The notes under the pieces are model-generated. The model saw nothing but the letters and a program-made list of their open reading frames with translations. It ran no database searches and was not told where the DNA came from. Of a stretch of DNA of 64,000 bases, positions 32,108 through 41,963 are shown piece by piece; the stretch's first letter is position 1, and each line of letters starts with the position of its first letter. The DNA is from Halopenitus salinus (GTDB taxonomy: Archaea; Halobacteriota; Halobacteria; Halobacteriales; Haloferacaceae). The translations under genes and the position numbers were made by a program. The stretch is from NCBI RefSeq assembly GCF_042662125.1, contig NZ_JBHSXL010000004.1, forward strand, positions 62,001-126,000, given 5' to 3'.

Positions 32108-33418
32108 TCACTCGAGCCGTGCGAGGAGGTTGAGTACGTAGATCGTTCGAAGCATGCGTGCGGACTGGCCAGCCTTGAACGTGAGCTCGTCGGTGCCCAT
32201 GACGTGTGAGAGCACGTCGCGCGAGGCGTGGTCCGGGGCCGCGGAGATTCCGGTTCCGTTCTCCTCGGCCCACCGCATCATCCGGAGGTCGGATTTGCTG
32301 TCGCCCATCACGAGCACGAACGGGTCGTCGATCCCGAGCACGTCGAGGGCGGCCGTGATGCCCTCGACCTTGTTGAGCTCGAGCGAGCTGATCTCGGCGG
32401 CGTCGGCGTGGTAGTAGCCGACGTCGACCCTCTCGAGGAGGTCCGAGATCGGACCGGGGATCGATTCGACATCGCGGTCGCTCGTCTCGCCCGCGGCCTC
32501 GAGAACCTCGCTGATCTCGGGATCGAGGTGGCCGTAGTGTGCGCGCGCCCACTGGCTGCCGACGTTGGTATCGGCGTCGTCGTCGGCACCATCCGTGGAG
32601 TCGGCATCGATCCCCACATCTTCGATCTCGCCATCGGCGCCGGATCGGACGTCGACGACGGCCTCCCCGAGGAGGTCGATCAGGTGGATCAGCCCGCGGT
32701 CGATGACGGTCTCGGCGTCCGCGCTCCCCGTCTCGAAGTTCGGCTTGAGCGTCACGTTGAACTCGTTGCCCTGGAGGTGACAGCCGCGCCGGACCGCCTC
32801 GGGCGCCTCGGAGAGAATTCGCGTTCGGACCGACTCGAAGACGGAGCGAACGTCGTCGTCGAGGGACTCGTAGAGGAGCCGTTTGGTCCGCGAGCCGTGT
32901 CCGGGCGTGAACACGCCGTTTCCGGCCTCGTAGACGATGGAGAGGGTCCCGGAGTGGACGAGCTCGTTTCCGAGTCCCTGGATCATGAACCCCTTTACGT
33001 TCTCGAGAGTCTGTCCGGTACAGATGACGATCGGTACGCCCCGCTCGTGGAACTCCGTGAGCAGATAGAGCGTCTCGCGTGGGATCTCGTTGTCCGTCCC
33101 GCCGGCCGATCGAAGGGTCTCGTCGACGTCGAGGACGAGCGCGTTGACCGCACGTCCGTATCGATTCAGGAGATCGAGGCCCGAGAACGCGGTCTCGCGG
33201 TCGGCGTAGGCGGCGATCTCCGCGAAGGTGGCGCCCGCCGGGAACGCCTCGCGGATCGCGGACTTCCGTCGGTCGAGCTCGTCGCTGGCCTCCTCCCAGT
33301 GTTCGAGCGCGACGCGGGAGTCGACGGGCGGAAACAGATCGACGAAGAACTGGTACTCGCGTAACGTCTCCGTATCGAACTCCTCGTAGAGGCGATACAG
33401 GAGGTCGTACCGTTCCAT
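32108..33418 (-). CDS. HAD-superfamily hydrolase (IIB-like) with N-terminal helical extension
   Basis: A 436-residue protein. Residues 1-90 are a helical extension. The HAD core begins with motif I LVLDVDETLRS near residue 95, motif II ICTGQTLEN, and ends with motif IV VMGDSKSDLRMM near 380. A large cap lies between, including an acidic disordered insert (about 285-305). This resembles Cof-type phosphatases acting on sugar or nucleotide phosphates, but the extension is not standard. The start at MERYDLLYRLY is chosen because the upstream frame is unusually basic. Confidence 0.82.
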   Translation of the reverse strand: MERYDLLYRLYEEFDTETLREYQFFVDLFPPVDSRVALEHWEEASDELDRRKSAIREAFPAGATFAEIAAYADRETAFSGLDLLNRYGRAVNALVLDVDETLRSAGGTDNEIPRETLYLLTEFHERGVPIVICTGQTLENVKGFMIQGLGNELVHSGTLSIVYEAGNGVFTPGHGSRTKRLLYESLDDDVRSVFESVRTRILSEAPEAVRRGCHLQGNEFNVTLKPNFETGSADAETVIDRGLIHLIDLLGEAVVDVRSGADGEIEDVGIDADSTDGADDDADTNVGSQWARAHYGHLDPEISEVLEAAGETSDRDVESIPGPISDLLERVDVGYYHADAAEISSLELNKVEGITAALDVLGIDDPFVLVMGDSKSDLRMMRWAEENGTGISAAPDHASRDVLSHVMGTDELTFKAGQSARMLRTIYVLNLLARLE

Positions 33419-33535
33419 ACGCTCGGGTCTCGCTCCGGGGTTAAGAACGTACCCAACCGCGAAGCGGCGCCGCGATCGCCGCCCGCTCCGGCCGGGGCGG
33501 GCAGACGGATTCACGAAGCCCCCAGCGAAATCGCC

Positions 33536-35704
33536 TCACTCGCGCGCTCGCAGCCACTCGAGGGCGTCCTCGAGGTCGGTCTCCGGCGGCGAGCAGGCGA
33601 ACCCGTGGCAGGCGTATACGGTCGTTTCGCCGCTCCTCGCGTCGCGGCCGGCCCAGACGGGCGGGACCTCCGTGAGTCCGAGGCGCTCCGTCCACTCGTC
33701 GAGGCGATCGTCGTCGCTCGGACGGGGCGCCACCGTCGCGTTCGGGAGATACGTTTCGGAGAGCGTCTCCCACCACCCCGTCGGCAGCTCCGGGCCGACG
33801 ATCACGAGCTCCGTTCCGCCGCGCTCCAGGCGGTCCGCGAGGAGGGCCAACGAGACGTGTTCGAGCGGGCTCGCCTCGATCCGGTCGGCGTGCGTCTCGA
33901 CCACTCGTTCGGCGATCCGGCGGTACGGACGGCCGGAATCGCCGCCGACGAAGCCGTCCAGATCCGCGAGCAGGCCTGCGGCGATCCCGACGCTCGAGGG
34001 GAGCGAACGGTCGGTCAAATCGCGCGGGCGGACCGAGAGACGGCTCCCCGCCGTTCCGTCCTCGGGCTGTGCCGGCGTCGTGTATATCGTCCCGGCGTCC
34101 TCGTCGTAGAAGGCGTCGACGACGCGGTCGGCCAGTTCGATCGCGAACGCCAGGTGGTCGATCTCCCCGGTGACCTGGTAGGTGTCGAACGCGCCGCGAG
34201 CCAGGTACGCGTAGTCCCCGAGGTAGCCGGGTCCCTGGCGGTCGCCGTCGATGATGCGCCGGTCGAGTCGGCCCTCCTCGGCGTCCCAGAGGTGTTCTCG
34301 GAGGAAGGCGAGCGTCGACTCCGCCCGGTCGGCGAGCGACGGATCGAGGACCCGTGCGCCGGCCGCGAACGCGGAGATCATCCGTCCGTTCCAGCCGGCG
34401 ATGACCTTCTCGTCGCGTGCGGGGCGAGGGCGTTCCTCGCGGGCCTCGTAGAGCGCCACGCGTGCGTCCATCAGCCGTTCGCCGACGGAACTCCGATCGA
34501 GGTCGTACTCCGCCGCGATGTCGTCGATCGACGCCGCGAGCGTCGGGACGGTCGTGCCGCCCTCGAAGTTGCCGCCCGGGGAGATTCCGTAGCGATCGCG
34601 AGCCAGGGAGGCGGCGGGCTCCTCGAGGACAGCGTCGACCTCCTCGGGCGTCCAGGTGTAGAAGGCGCCCTCCTCGGGGTCACCGCTCGTGGACGGGCGC
34701 GACTCCGGGGGAACGCTTCGGGCGTCGAGCGTGCCGTAGAAACCGCCGTCCCCGTCCGACAGCTCCCGCTCGACGAACGCGAAGGTCTCGCGAGCGATCC
34801 GGGCGTATCGCGGATCGCCGGTCTGCTGGTGGGCCCGCAGGTAGACGCGCGGGAGCTCCGCGTTGTCGTAGAGCATCTTCTCGAAGTGCGGGACCGTCCA
34901 GGACCGATCGGTCGCGTATCGGTGGAATCCCCCGCCGATCTGGTCGTACACGCCCCCGGCGGCCATCGCGTCGAGCGTTCCGGTCATCGCCTCCGCGAAC
35001 GCGTCACGGCCGGAGACCGCGTACGCACGCGAGAGCAGTTCGATCCGCCCCGGCTGCGGGAACTTCGGGCCGCTCGATCCGAACCCGCCGTGTTCCTCGT
35101 CGTATCCACGCACCGCCGCGGCCGCGCCCTCCTCGAGGATCGCTTCGCCCGGCGACTCGCCCGGCTGGTCGGGCACGGACTCGACGCGGTCGCGCGCCGC
35201 GGCCCGCCACTGCTCGGCGCGTGACTCCATCTCCGCGCGCTGGTCTGGGTCGCTCCAGGAGTCGGCGATGCGTTCACAGAGCTGTGTGAATCCCGGCCGG
35301 CCGCGGGTCGGCTCCGGCGGGAAGTAGGTGCCGACGTAGAAGGGGTCGCCCTCCGGGGTACACCACGCCGAAAGCGGCCACCCGCCGCCCCCGGTGACGA
35401 GCTGGCAGATCGTCATGAACACCGAGTCGACGTCGGGCCGCTCCTCCCGGTCGACCTTGACGGGGACGAACGACTCGTTGAGCAGTTCGGCGACGTCGGG
35501 ATCCGAGAAGCTCTCCTCCTCCATCACGTGACACCAGTGGCACGCCGAGTAGCCGATGGAGACGAACACCGGCACGTCGTGATCGTCCGCGATCTCGAAG
35601 GCCCGGTCGTCCCACGGCTGCCAGTTGATGGGGTTGTCCGCGTGCTGGCGCAGGTACGGACTCGCCTCCGCCGTCAGCCGGTTTCGATCGGTCGGAGTGG
35701 TCAT
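33536..35704 (-). CDS. Thioredoxin-domain DUF255 protein (YyaL/SPATA20-like)
   Basis: A 722-residue protein. Residues 8-170 form a thioredoxin-like DUF255 domain with the redox motif Cys55-His-Trp-Cys58 (SACHWCHVME) preceded by YLRQHADNPINW. Residues 180-700 form an alpha/alpha six-barrel similar to GlcNAc 2-epimerase or cellobiose-epimerase-like folds (GGVYDQIGGGFHRYATD, HFEKMLYDNA). The family is widespread and its function is not settled. It is divergent from purD. Confidence 0.9.
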   Translation of the reverse strand: MTTPTDRNRLTAEASPYLRQHADNPINWQPWDDRAFEIADDHDVPVFVSIGYSACHWCHVMEEESFSDPDVAELLNESFVPVKVDREERPDVDSVFMTICQLVTGGGGWPLSAWCTPEGDPFYVGTYFPPEPTRGRPGFTQLCERIADSWSDPDQRAEMESRAEQWRAAARDRVESVPDQPGESPGEAILEEGAAAAVRGYDEEHGGFGSSGPKFPQPGRIELLSRAYAVSGRDAFAEAMTGTLDAMAAGGVYDQIGGGFHRYATDRSWTVPHFEKMLYDNAELPRVYLRAHQQTGDPRYARIARETFAFVERELSDGDGGFYGTLDARSVPPESRPSTSGDPEEGAFYTWTPEEVDAVLEEPAASLARDRYGISPGGNFEGGTTVPTLAASIDDIAAEYDLDRSSVGERLMDARVALYEAREERPRPARDEKVIAGWNGRMISAFAAGARVLDPSLADRAESTLAFLREHLWDAEEGRLDRRIIDGDRQGPGYLGDYAYLARGAFDTYQVTGEIDHLAFAIELADRVVDAFYDEDAGTIYTTPAQPEDGTAGSRLSVRPRDLTDRSLPSSVGIAAGLLADLDGFVGGDSGRPYRRIAERVVETHADRIEASPLEHVSLALLADRLERGGTELVIVGPELPTGWWETLSETYLPNATVAPRPSDDDRLDEWTERLGLTEVPPVWAGRDARSGETTVYACHGFACSPPETDLEDALEWLRARE

Positions 35705-35882
35705 GGACGGAGTTGTGCCTCGACGGGGAAAAGCCGTCCTACAGAGGTCCGCGAAGGGAATCCACGGCTTCAGCCGCACGAGGAGATACACGTTGACGGG
35801 GTCTCCGATATCCCCACATCCGTGGATCGTCGTGCGGTTTTCAAGGACAAGGTTTACACTACCGTGAGCAAACTTCCCGCGT

Positions 35883-37166
35883 ATGACCGAGACCGTCCTG
35901 CTGGTCGGCGGCGGCGGCCGCGAGCACGCGATCGCGCGTGCCCTCGTGGACGACTGTGATCTGTACGCGTGTGCGGCGAACGAGAACCCCGGCATCGTCC
36001 GGGCCGCGGCCGGCTTCGAGTCGATCGACGAGACGGACGCGGACGCCATCGTGGAGTACGCGGAGTCCGTGGACGCCGATGCCGCGATCGTCGGCCCCGA
36101 GTCGGGCCTGGAAGCGGGCGTCTCCGACGCGCTCGACGCCGCGGGAGTCTACACCTTCGGCCCGCGCGCCGAGGAGGCCCGGATCGAGACGGACAAGGCC
36201 TACCAGCGGCGGTTCATGCGCGAGAACGACGTTCCCGGCTGTCCGGACTTCGAGACCTTCGAGGACATGGAGGCGGCCTGCCGATACATCGACGACTACG
36301 ACGGCGACCTCGCGGTCAAGCCGGCCGGACTAACCGGCGGCAAGGGCGTGAAGGTGATCGGCGACCAGGTCACGGACGAGGAGGCGAAGACGTACCTCCG
36401 CGAGTCGGACTACGACCGGGTCGTCCTGGAGGAGCGGCTCGTCGGCGAGGAGTTCACGATCCAGGCGTTCGTCGCGAACGGCGAGGTGCGGACCACGCCC
36501 GCGGTCCAGGACCACAAGCGCGCCTACGAGGGCGACGAGGGGCCGAACACCGGCGGGATGGGGTCCTACTCGGATACGGGGTTCTCGCTGCCGTTCATGG
36601 ACGACGGCGACTACGAGGACGCCGTCTCCATCATCGAGGCGGTCGTCGACGCCCTGCCGGAATACAAGGGCGTCCTCTACGGGCAGTTCATGCTCACCGC
36701 CGAGGGTCCGAGGGTCGTCGAGTTCAACGCCCGCTTCGGCGACCCCGAGGCGATGAACACGCTTCCCGTCCTCGAGACGCCGTTCCTCGAGGTCATCACC
36801 GCCGCGCGGGACGGCGAGCCGCTCCCGGAACTCGAGTTCACCGGGGAGGCCACCGTCTGCAAGTACGCGGTTCCGGCCGGCTATCCGACCGACCCCGACT
36901 CGGGCGCGCGGATCGACGTGGACGAGGAGAGCGTCGGGGACGCGTTGTTGTTCTACGCGAGCGTCGACGCCCGCGAGGACGGCATCTACACGACGACCTC
37001 GCGGGCCTTCGCCGTCGTCGGCCTCGGGGACTCCATCTCCGCCGCGGAGAGCGCCGCCGAGGACGCGCTCGCGGCCGCCGGCGACCGCGTTCGGATCCGC
37101 CACGACATCGGAACGCGCGACCTCGTCCAACGCCGGATCGACCACATGGAAACGCTTCGCGGGTGA
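35883..37166 (+). CDS. purD: Phosphoribosylamine-glycine ligase
   Basis: A 427-residue ATP-grasp ligase that makes glycinamide ribonucleotide in purine synthesis. The N-terminal loop VLLVGGGGREHAIA, the ATP-grasp segment VKPAGLTGGKGVKVI, the conserved GPNTGGMGSYSD and FNARFGDPEA motifs are all present, and the length is normal. A weak TATA-like box lies about 30 nt upstream of the ATG. No other pur gene is adjacent. Confidence 0.95.
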   Translation: MTETVLLVGGGGREHAIARALVDDCDLYACAANENPGIVRAAAGFESIDETDADAIVEYAESVDADAAIVGPESGLEAGVSDALDAAGVYTFGPRAEEARIETDKAYQRRFMRENDVPGCPDFETFEDMEAACRYIDDYDGDLAVKPAGLTGGKGVKVIGDQVTDEEAKTYLRESDYDRVVLEERLVGEEFTIQAFVANGEVRTTPAVQDHKRAYEGDEGPNTGGMGSYSDTGFSLPFMDDGDYEDAVSIIEAVVDALPEYKGVLYGQFMLTAEGPRVVEFNARFGDPEAMNTLPVLETPFLEVITAARDGEPLPELEFTGEATVCKYAVPAGYPTDPDSGARIDVDEESVGDALLFYASVDAREDGIYTTTSRAFAVVGLGDSISAAESAAEDALAAAGDRVRIRHDIGTRDLVQRRIDHMETLRG

Positions 37167-37280
37167 GACGGTCCAGAGAGTCCGGCTGCCGGTGACGGCG
37201 GGTACGGTTGATCCGACCGGGGTCCGAGGCCAGGACGCGCAACAAGTTTCATTATAGTGGTGAGTGTCGAGTGAAACGGT

Positions 37281-38546
37281 ATGGCAAACGATTCGAAATA
37301 TCGCCAGCTCGTCGCGGACATGATGGGCGGCATCGGATGGCGCGATCTACGCGAGACGGATCAGCGTCGCGCGCCGGACCGCGACGTGGAGATCACGGAC
37401 ATCAAGACGGCGGTCGTGGAGGGGAACTTCCCGTGGGTGCTCGTGAAGGTCGAGACCGACGCCGACGTGTACGGGTTGGGTGAGGCGTTCCCCGGCCCGG
37501 CCGGCGAGCACGTGGAGTTCCTCAAGCCCGGTCTCGTCGGCCAGAACCCGCTCGACATCGATCGCCTCACCGAGCACATGACCCAGCTGCTTTCGGGCCT
37601 GGGCGGGTCGACCGGATACTCCCAGGCGGCGGTCTCGGGGATCGAGATCGCGCTTTGGGACATCGCGGGGAAGCTCACGGGACTGCCGGTCTACCAGCTG
37701 CTCGGCGGGAAGTACCGCGACGAGGTCCAGATCTACGCCGACTGCCACGCCGGCGAGAACCTGGCGGAGGCCACCTCACAGGACCCCCGCGACGTGTACT
37801 CGCCGGAGTCGTACGCCGAGGCGGCACGCGAGGTCATCGACGAGGGCTTCGGGGCGTTGAAGTTCGACCTCGACGTGAAGATCGAGGACGCAGACACCGC
37901 GACGCGGCGACTGTCGCGTCCGGCCATCCAGCACAAGGTCGACATCGTTCGCGCCGTCCGCGAGGAGATCGGCTACGAGCCGACGCTCGGGTTCGACCTC
38001 CACTGGAACTTCTCGGTGGAGACCGCGACCAAGATCGCACGGGAGGTCGAGGAGTACGATCTCGACTGGATCGAGGACCCGGTGCCGCCGGAGAGCGCCG
38101 AGACCCACCGCAAGGTGTCCGAAAGCACGTCGACGCCCATCCTCGCCGGGGAGAACCTCACCCGTGTCGAGGACTTCCTCCCGTTTTTTTCGGAGCAGGC
38201 CCTCGACGTCGCCGCGCCGGACATTCAAAAGTGCGGCGGGCTGCTCGAGTTCCGGAAGATCGCGACCGTGGCCGACGCCTTCGACGTGCCCATCGCGCCA
38301 CACAACATCTCGAGTCCGATCGGCACGATGGCGAGCGTCCACGTCTGTGCCACCGTCCCCAACGCGTTCGCGCTGGAGTGGCACGCGCGTGAGGTGCCGT
38401 GGTGGGACGACATGCACACCGAGAACGCGGACCTCATCCAGGACGGCGCGATAGACGTGCCGGAGGAACCCGGACTCGGAGTCACGCTCGATCCCGACAC
38501 GGTCGAAGCCCACCTCGCGCCCGGCGAGGAGCTGTTCGAGCTGTAG
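37281..38546 (+). CDS. Enolase-superfamily acid-sugar dehydratase-like protein
   Basis: A 421-residue mandelate racemase/muconate lactonising type enzyme. Predicted metal and base residues are Asp239 and His241 (GFDLHWN), Glu265 (WIEDPVPP), Glu291 (GENL) and His341 (APHNISSPIG). The Asp-x-His pair at strand three resembles D-galactonate or mannonate dehydratase-type members, so a sugar-acid dehydratase role is likely; the substrate is open. An N-terminal 35-residue lead precedes the capping domain. A TATA-like CATTATAG lies about 30 nt upstream. The last codons are partly duplicated just after the stop (38531-38563). Confidence 0.82.
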   Translation: MANDSKYRQLVADMMGGIGWRDLRETDQRRAPDRDVEITDIKTAVVEGNFPWVLVKVETDADVYGLGEAFPGPAGEHVEFLKPGLVGQNPLDIDRLTEHMTQLLSGLGGSTGYSQAAVSGIEIALWDIAGKLTGLPVYQLLGGKYRDEVQIYADCHAGENLAEATSQDPRDVYSPESYAEAAREVIDEGFGALKFDLDVKIEDADTATRRLSRPAIQHKVDIVRAVREEIGYEPTLGFDLHWNFSVETATKIAREVEEYDLDWIEDPVPPESAETHRKVSESTSTPILAGENLTRVEDFLPFFSEQALDVAAPDIQKCGGLLEFRKIATVADAFDVPIAPHNISSPIGTMASVHVCATVPNAFALEWHAREVPWWDDMHTENADLIQDGAIDVPEEPGLGVTLDPDTVEAHLAPGEELFEL

Positions 38547-38728
38547 CGGCTGTTCGAGCTGTATCGTCCGCTCCCTACAGCCGAACGCCCTCGACGGCGA
38601 CTTCTTCACGTTCGGCAGGTTACCACTCTCGTCCGGTTCCGGACTTCACCGATCGACTTCAAGCGCCCGTCGTCCCGAGACTCCCACCATCAAAACAACT
38701 ATGTCCGAATGTAGGCAACGCGTCACCA

Positions 38729-39769
38729 GTGACAGAGATTGACATTCACACGGACGACGGTAAGATCGAGGCACTCCGTCGGATGTTGCTCGTGAGGGAG
38801 TTCGAAGACACCGTCCAGGACCGGTTCGCGGACGGCGAGATCCCCGGGTTCGTACACCTCTCGCAGGGCCAGGAGGCCGTCGCGGTGGGCGTCTGCGGGA
38901 CGCTCACCGTCGACGACTACATCACCAGTACACACCGGGCCCACGGTCACAGCATCGCGAAGGGGCTCGACCCCGACCGTGCACTGGCCGAACTGTACGC
39001 GAAGGAGACGGGCTACTGCGACGGAAAGGGCGGCTCGATGCACGTGGCGTCCCTCGACGAGGGGATGCTCGGCGCACAACCCATCGTCGGGGCGAGCGCC
39101 CCGCTGGCCGTCGGCGCCGGCCTCACCGCCCAGTACGAGGACGCGGACTGGATCGCCGTCGCGTTCGTCGGCGACGGCGCCACCGCCGCCGGACAGGTCC
39201 ACGAGGCGTTCAACCTGGCGGCCACCTGGGGCCTGCCGGTCGTGTTCGTCATCGAGAACAACCGCTACTCGGAGGGGATGCGGTTCGACGAACAGCACAA
39301 CGTCGACGACCTCGTCGACATGGCCGCGAGCTACGGCGTCCCGGGCGAGGTCGTCGACGGACAGGACGTCGAGGCGGTCCACGACGAGATGGCCGAGGCC
39401 AAAGAGCGGGCCCTCGACGACGGACCCACCCTGATCGAGGCGAAGACATACCGTTACCGTGGGCACTTCGAGGGCGACCCGCAGCCCTATCGGACCGAGG
39501 AGGAGGTCGAGGAGTGGAAGGAAAACCGCGATCCCATCCGGAACTACACGGAGGAGCTCCTCGAGGAGGAAATCCTCTCCGAAGCCGACCACGAGGCGCT
39601 CCGCAGCGAGGTCGAGGCGGTCATGGAGGAGGCGGTGACGTTCGCCAGGGAGAGCGAGGAGGCCCCTCCGAGCGCGGCGTACGACGACGTCTTCGTCGAG
39701 GACGCGCCCGACGTCGAGGCCCACAGAAGTAGACTGGCGCGCGAGGAATCGAGCTGGGGGACGTACTGA
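38729..39769 (+). CDS. 2-oxoacid (pyruvate/acetoin) dehydrogenase E1 alpha subunit
   Basis: A 346-residue thiamine-diphosphate enzyme subunit. The TPP/Mg motif is GDGATAAGQVHEAFN to IENN (about residues 150-180); HLSQGQEAVAVG and the phosphorylation-loop-like YRYRGHFEGDP are typical of PdhA/AcoA. The start is GTG (TEIDIHTDDG follows); a TATA-like box lies about 28 nt upstream and no in-frame ATG gives a better start. It overlaps the beta subunit gene by 1 nt. No E2 or E3 gene is in the window, so acetoin versus pyruvate or another 2-oxoacid cannot be decided. Confidence 0.88.
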   Translation: MTEIDIHTDDGKIEALRRMLLVREFEDTVQDRFADGEIPGFVHLSQGQEAVAVGVCGTLTVDDYITSTHRAHGHSIAKGLDPDRALAELYAKETGYCDGKGGSMHVASLDEGMLGAQPIVGASAPLAVGAGLTAQYEDADWIAVAFVGDGATAAGQVHEAFNLAATWGLPVVFVIENNRYSEGMRFDEQHNVDDLVDMAASYGVPGEVVDGQDVEAVHDEMAEAKERALDDGPTLIEAKTYRYRGHFEGDPQPYRTEEEVEEWKENRDPIRNYTEELLEEEILSEADHEALRSEVEAVMEEAVTFARESEEAPPSAAYDDVFVEDAPDVEAHRSRLAREESSWGTY

Positions 39770-40764
39770 TGGTGCAGGCCGACGCGTGCGATGGCGACGC
39801 CGACAGGATGACCATCCGTGAGGCCATCCGCGAGGGGCTTCGCGAGGAGATGCAGCGCGACGAGTACGTGATGCTGTACGGACAGGACGAGCGCGACGGC
39901 GAGTCCTTCGAGGTCACGGCTGGACTCCACGACGAGTTCGGCGATCGACGCGTGAGGAACACGCCCATCAGCGAGGCTGCGCAGGTCGGGGCCGCCGTGG
40001 GTGCGGCGGCGACTGGCCTTCGACCGGTCGTCGAACTCAGCTTCTCGGACTTCATCGGCGTCTGCTTCGACCAGATCATGAACCAGGTCGGCAAGACCCG
40101 ATACATGTTCGGCGGGGAAAGCGAGGTGCCGCTCGTCCTTCGCGCGACCGAGGGGGGAACCCTCGGTGCCGCCGCCCAGCACTCCGGGACCGTCCACACG
40201 CTCGTCTCACACCTGCCCGGGATCAAGGTCGTCGCTCCCGCGACGCCGGCGGCGTCGAAGGGACTCATCAAGGAGAGCGTCCGGTCGGACGACCCGGTGA
40301 TGTTCTTCGAGAACAAGGCCATCTACGGCGAACGTGGCGAGGTCCGGACCGGCGACCGAACGGTCCCGCTCGGCGAGGCGAGCGTGGAGCGGGCGGGCGA
40401 CGACGTCACGGTCGTTGCCACCCAGCGGCTGTTCGGCGAGGCGATGGCCGTCGCCGACGACCTCGCGGGCACCGCGGAGTTGGAGGTCATCGATCCGCGG
40501 TCGCTGTACCCGCTCGACGCCGAGACGATTCTCGACAGCGTGGCGAAAACCGGCCGTCTCGTCGTCGCCGACGAGAGCCCGATGTCGTACGGATTTCACG
40601 CCGAGGTGATGGCTCGGGTGATCGAGGACGGCTTCTTCTCGCTCGACGCGCCGCCACAGCGCGTCGGGGTCGCGGACACGCCCGTCCCGTTCGCACCGGA
40701 CCTCGAAGCCGAGGTGCTGCCGAGCGCTCCCGACGTCGAACGGGCGGTCCATCGCGTCCTCTGA
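39769..40764 (+). CDS. 2-oxoacid (pyruvate/acetoin) dehydrogenase E1 beta subunit
   Basis: A 331-residue transketolase-like subunit. MTIREAIREGLREEM starts the PYR domain, with the conserved Glu in NTPISEAAQVGAAVG, VVELSFSDFIG and QHSGTVHTLVSHLPGIKVVAPATP. The C-terminal domain from about residue 200 completes the fold. The ATG overlaps the alpha-subunit stop as TGATG, so the two are coupled. An inner ATG at residue 14 is possible. The pair lies downstream of the sugar-acid dehydratase-like gene, which could supply a 2-oxoacid; this link is inference. Confidence 0.88.
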   Translation: MVQADACDGDADRMTIREAIREGLREEMQRDEYVMLYGQDERDGESFEVTAGLHDEFGDRRVRNTPISEAAQVGAAVGAAATGLRPVVELSFSDFIGVCFDQIMNQVGKTRYMFGGESEVPLVLRATEGGTLGAAAQHSGTVHTLVSHLPGIKVVAPATPAASKGLIKESVRSDDPVMFFENKAIYGERGEVRTGDRTVPLGEASVERAGDDVTVVATQRLFGEAMAVADDLAGTAELEVIDPRSLYPLDAETILDSVAKTGRLVVADESPMSYGFHAEVMARVIEDGFFSLDAPPQRVGVADTPVPFAPDLEAEVLPSAPDVERAVHRVL

Positions 40765-40876
40765 GTCACCACTCGAGTCGGACCACTCACACACGTCGGC
40801 CACACACGTCTCGTTCGGGGTCCGGTAGTCCCATCGTAACTATAGGCATTCGCCGCGTCGTCTCGTCCGATCAGAC

Positions 40877-41635
40877 ATGACAACGGAAGAAAAAGAACCG
40901 GGGATCCGGACGGGACGTGACGGGGCGAACGACGGACGGGACGACGGCATCGTCGGGGCGGTCGAAACGGCGATCCGATATCCCACGGAGAGCGACGACG
41001 TCGCGATGATCGTCGTCATCGGCGGCCTGCTCTCGTTATTCTCGTTTCTCGTCGTCCCGATCTTCCTCCTTTCAGGCTACCTCGTTCGAGTCCTTGACCG
41101 GACGGCCGACGGCGACGACGTTCCGCCGGCCTTCGAGGAGTGGGGGGAGCTGGCGATCACCGGCGTGAAGGCGGCCGTGATCGGGTTCGTCTACGCCCTC
41201 CTTCCCGCCATCGTTGGCGGCGGCGTCGTCCTCCTCGGGGGCGTCGGAATCGGTCTCGGAGGGGACGGACCGTTGGCCGGCATCGGCGTCCTTGGCGTGA
41301 TCCTCGGCGGGCTCCTGTGGGGTGGCCTCGCGTTGCTCGTCTCCTACCTGCTTCCGGCGGCGCTGGCCAACTTCGCACGAACGGAGTCCATCGGGGCCGG
41401 GTTCGACTTCGGGACGCTGTCTACGATCTGGACGTCCCGACCGTACGCCCTCGCGTGGGTGACGATGATCCTGGTGTTTTTGATCGGCGGACTGGTCGTC
41501 GGGGTCCTCAACGTGGTTCCGATCCTCGGAACGATCGCCGGGGCGTTCGTCGGGTTCTACTTCGCGGTCGCCGCGTACTCGGTCATCGGCCGCGCCTGGG
41601 CGGACTTCCCGGTCGCCGCTCACGACGGTCGGTGA
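40877..41635 (+). CDS. DUF4013-like membrane protein
   Basis: A 252-residue protein with a polar N-terminus of 40 residues and then about six hydrophobic segments (GGLLSLFSFLVVPIFLLSGY, and Gly-rich helices from 110 to 240). LVRVLDRTADGDDVPPAFEEWGEL after the first helix is typical of DUF4013 proteins, which are common in haloarchaea and of unknown function. No transporter signature is present. Confidence 0.8.
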   Translation: MTTEEKEPGIRTGRDGANDGRDDGIVGAVETAIRYPTESDDVAMIVVIGGLLSLFSFLVVPIFLLSGYLVRVLDRTADGDDVPPAFEEWGELAITGVKAAVIGFVYALLPAIVGGGVVLLGGVGIGLGGDGPLAGIGVLGVILGGLLWGGLALLVSYLLPAALANFARTESIGAGFDFGTLSTIWTSRPYALAWVTMILVFLIGGLVVGVLNVVPILGTIAGAFVGFYFAVAAYSVIGRAWADFPVAAHDGR

Positions 41636-41963
41636 GGTGCGGTGAATCGGTGACCTTCGAGCGCCGACGTACGGCGACGTCGCGATCGCAGTTCCCGGGG
41701 GCACGGACCCACCCCATCCCTCAAGAGACATGCCTCGCCACAGGCGTGGCAGTGGTACCGCCGGTAGGCGAGATACCAGCGATTATCCACGGAAATCCCC
41801 TCCGTTTGCGGAGGTTATTGCACGACGTGACGGGGGCGCAACTCGTGACGAGTTGGGATCCAATTTTAGAGCCCTTCCGCAAACACGCGATTCTCCGTAA
41901 ATCGGCGAGTAAGAGGTCTCTAAAAGGTATTTGAGTTTAGCCGCGAATCGTGTCGTGACAGGA
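41636..41963. other. Hairpin-rich gap 3' of tRNA-Arg
   Basis: A 328-nt gap without a plausible gene. Three perfect hairpins occur in order: GCCAC-AGGC-GTGGC (41737-41750), CCTCCG-TTTG-CGGAGG (41799-41814) and CAACTCG-TGA-CGAGTTG (41839-41855). GTTTGCGG at 41804 can also pair with CCGCAAAC at 41877. It abuts the 3' end of the tRNA. A structured RNA or the remnant of a palindrome-ended mobile element are both possible. Confidence 0.5.
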
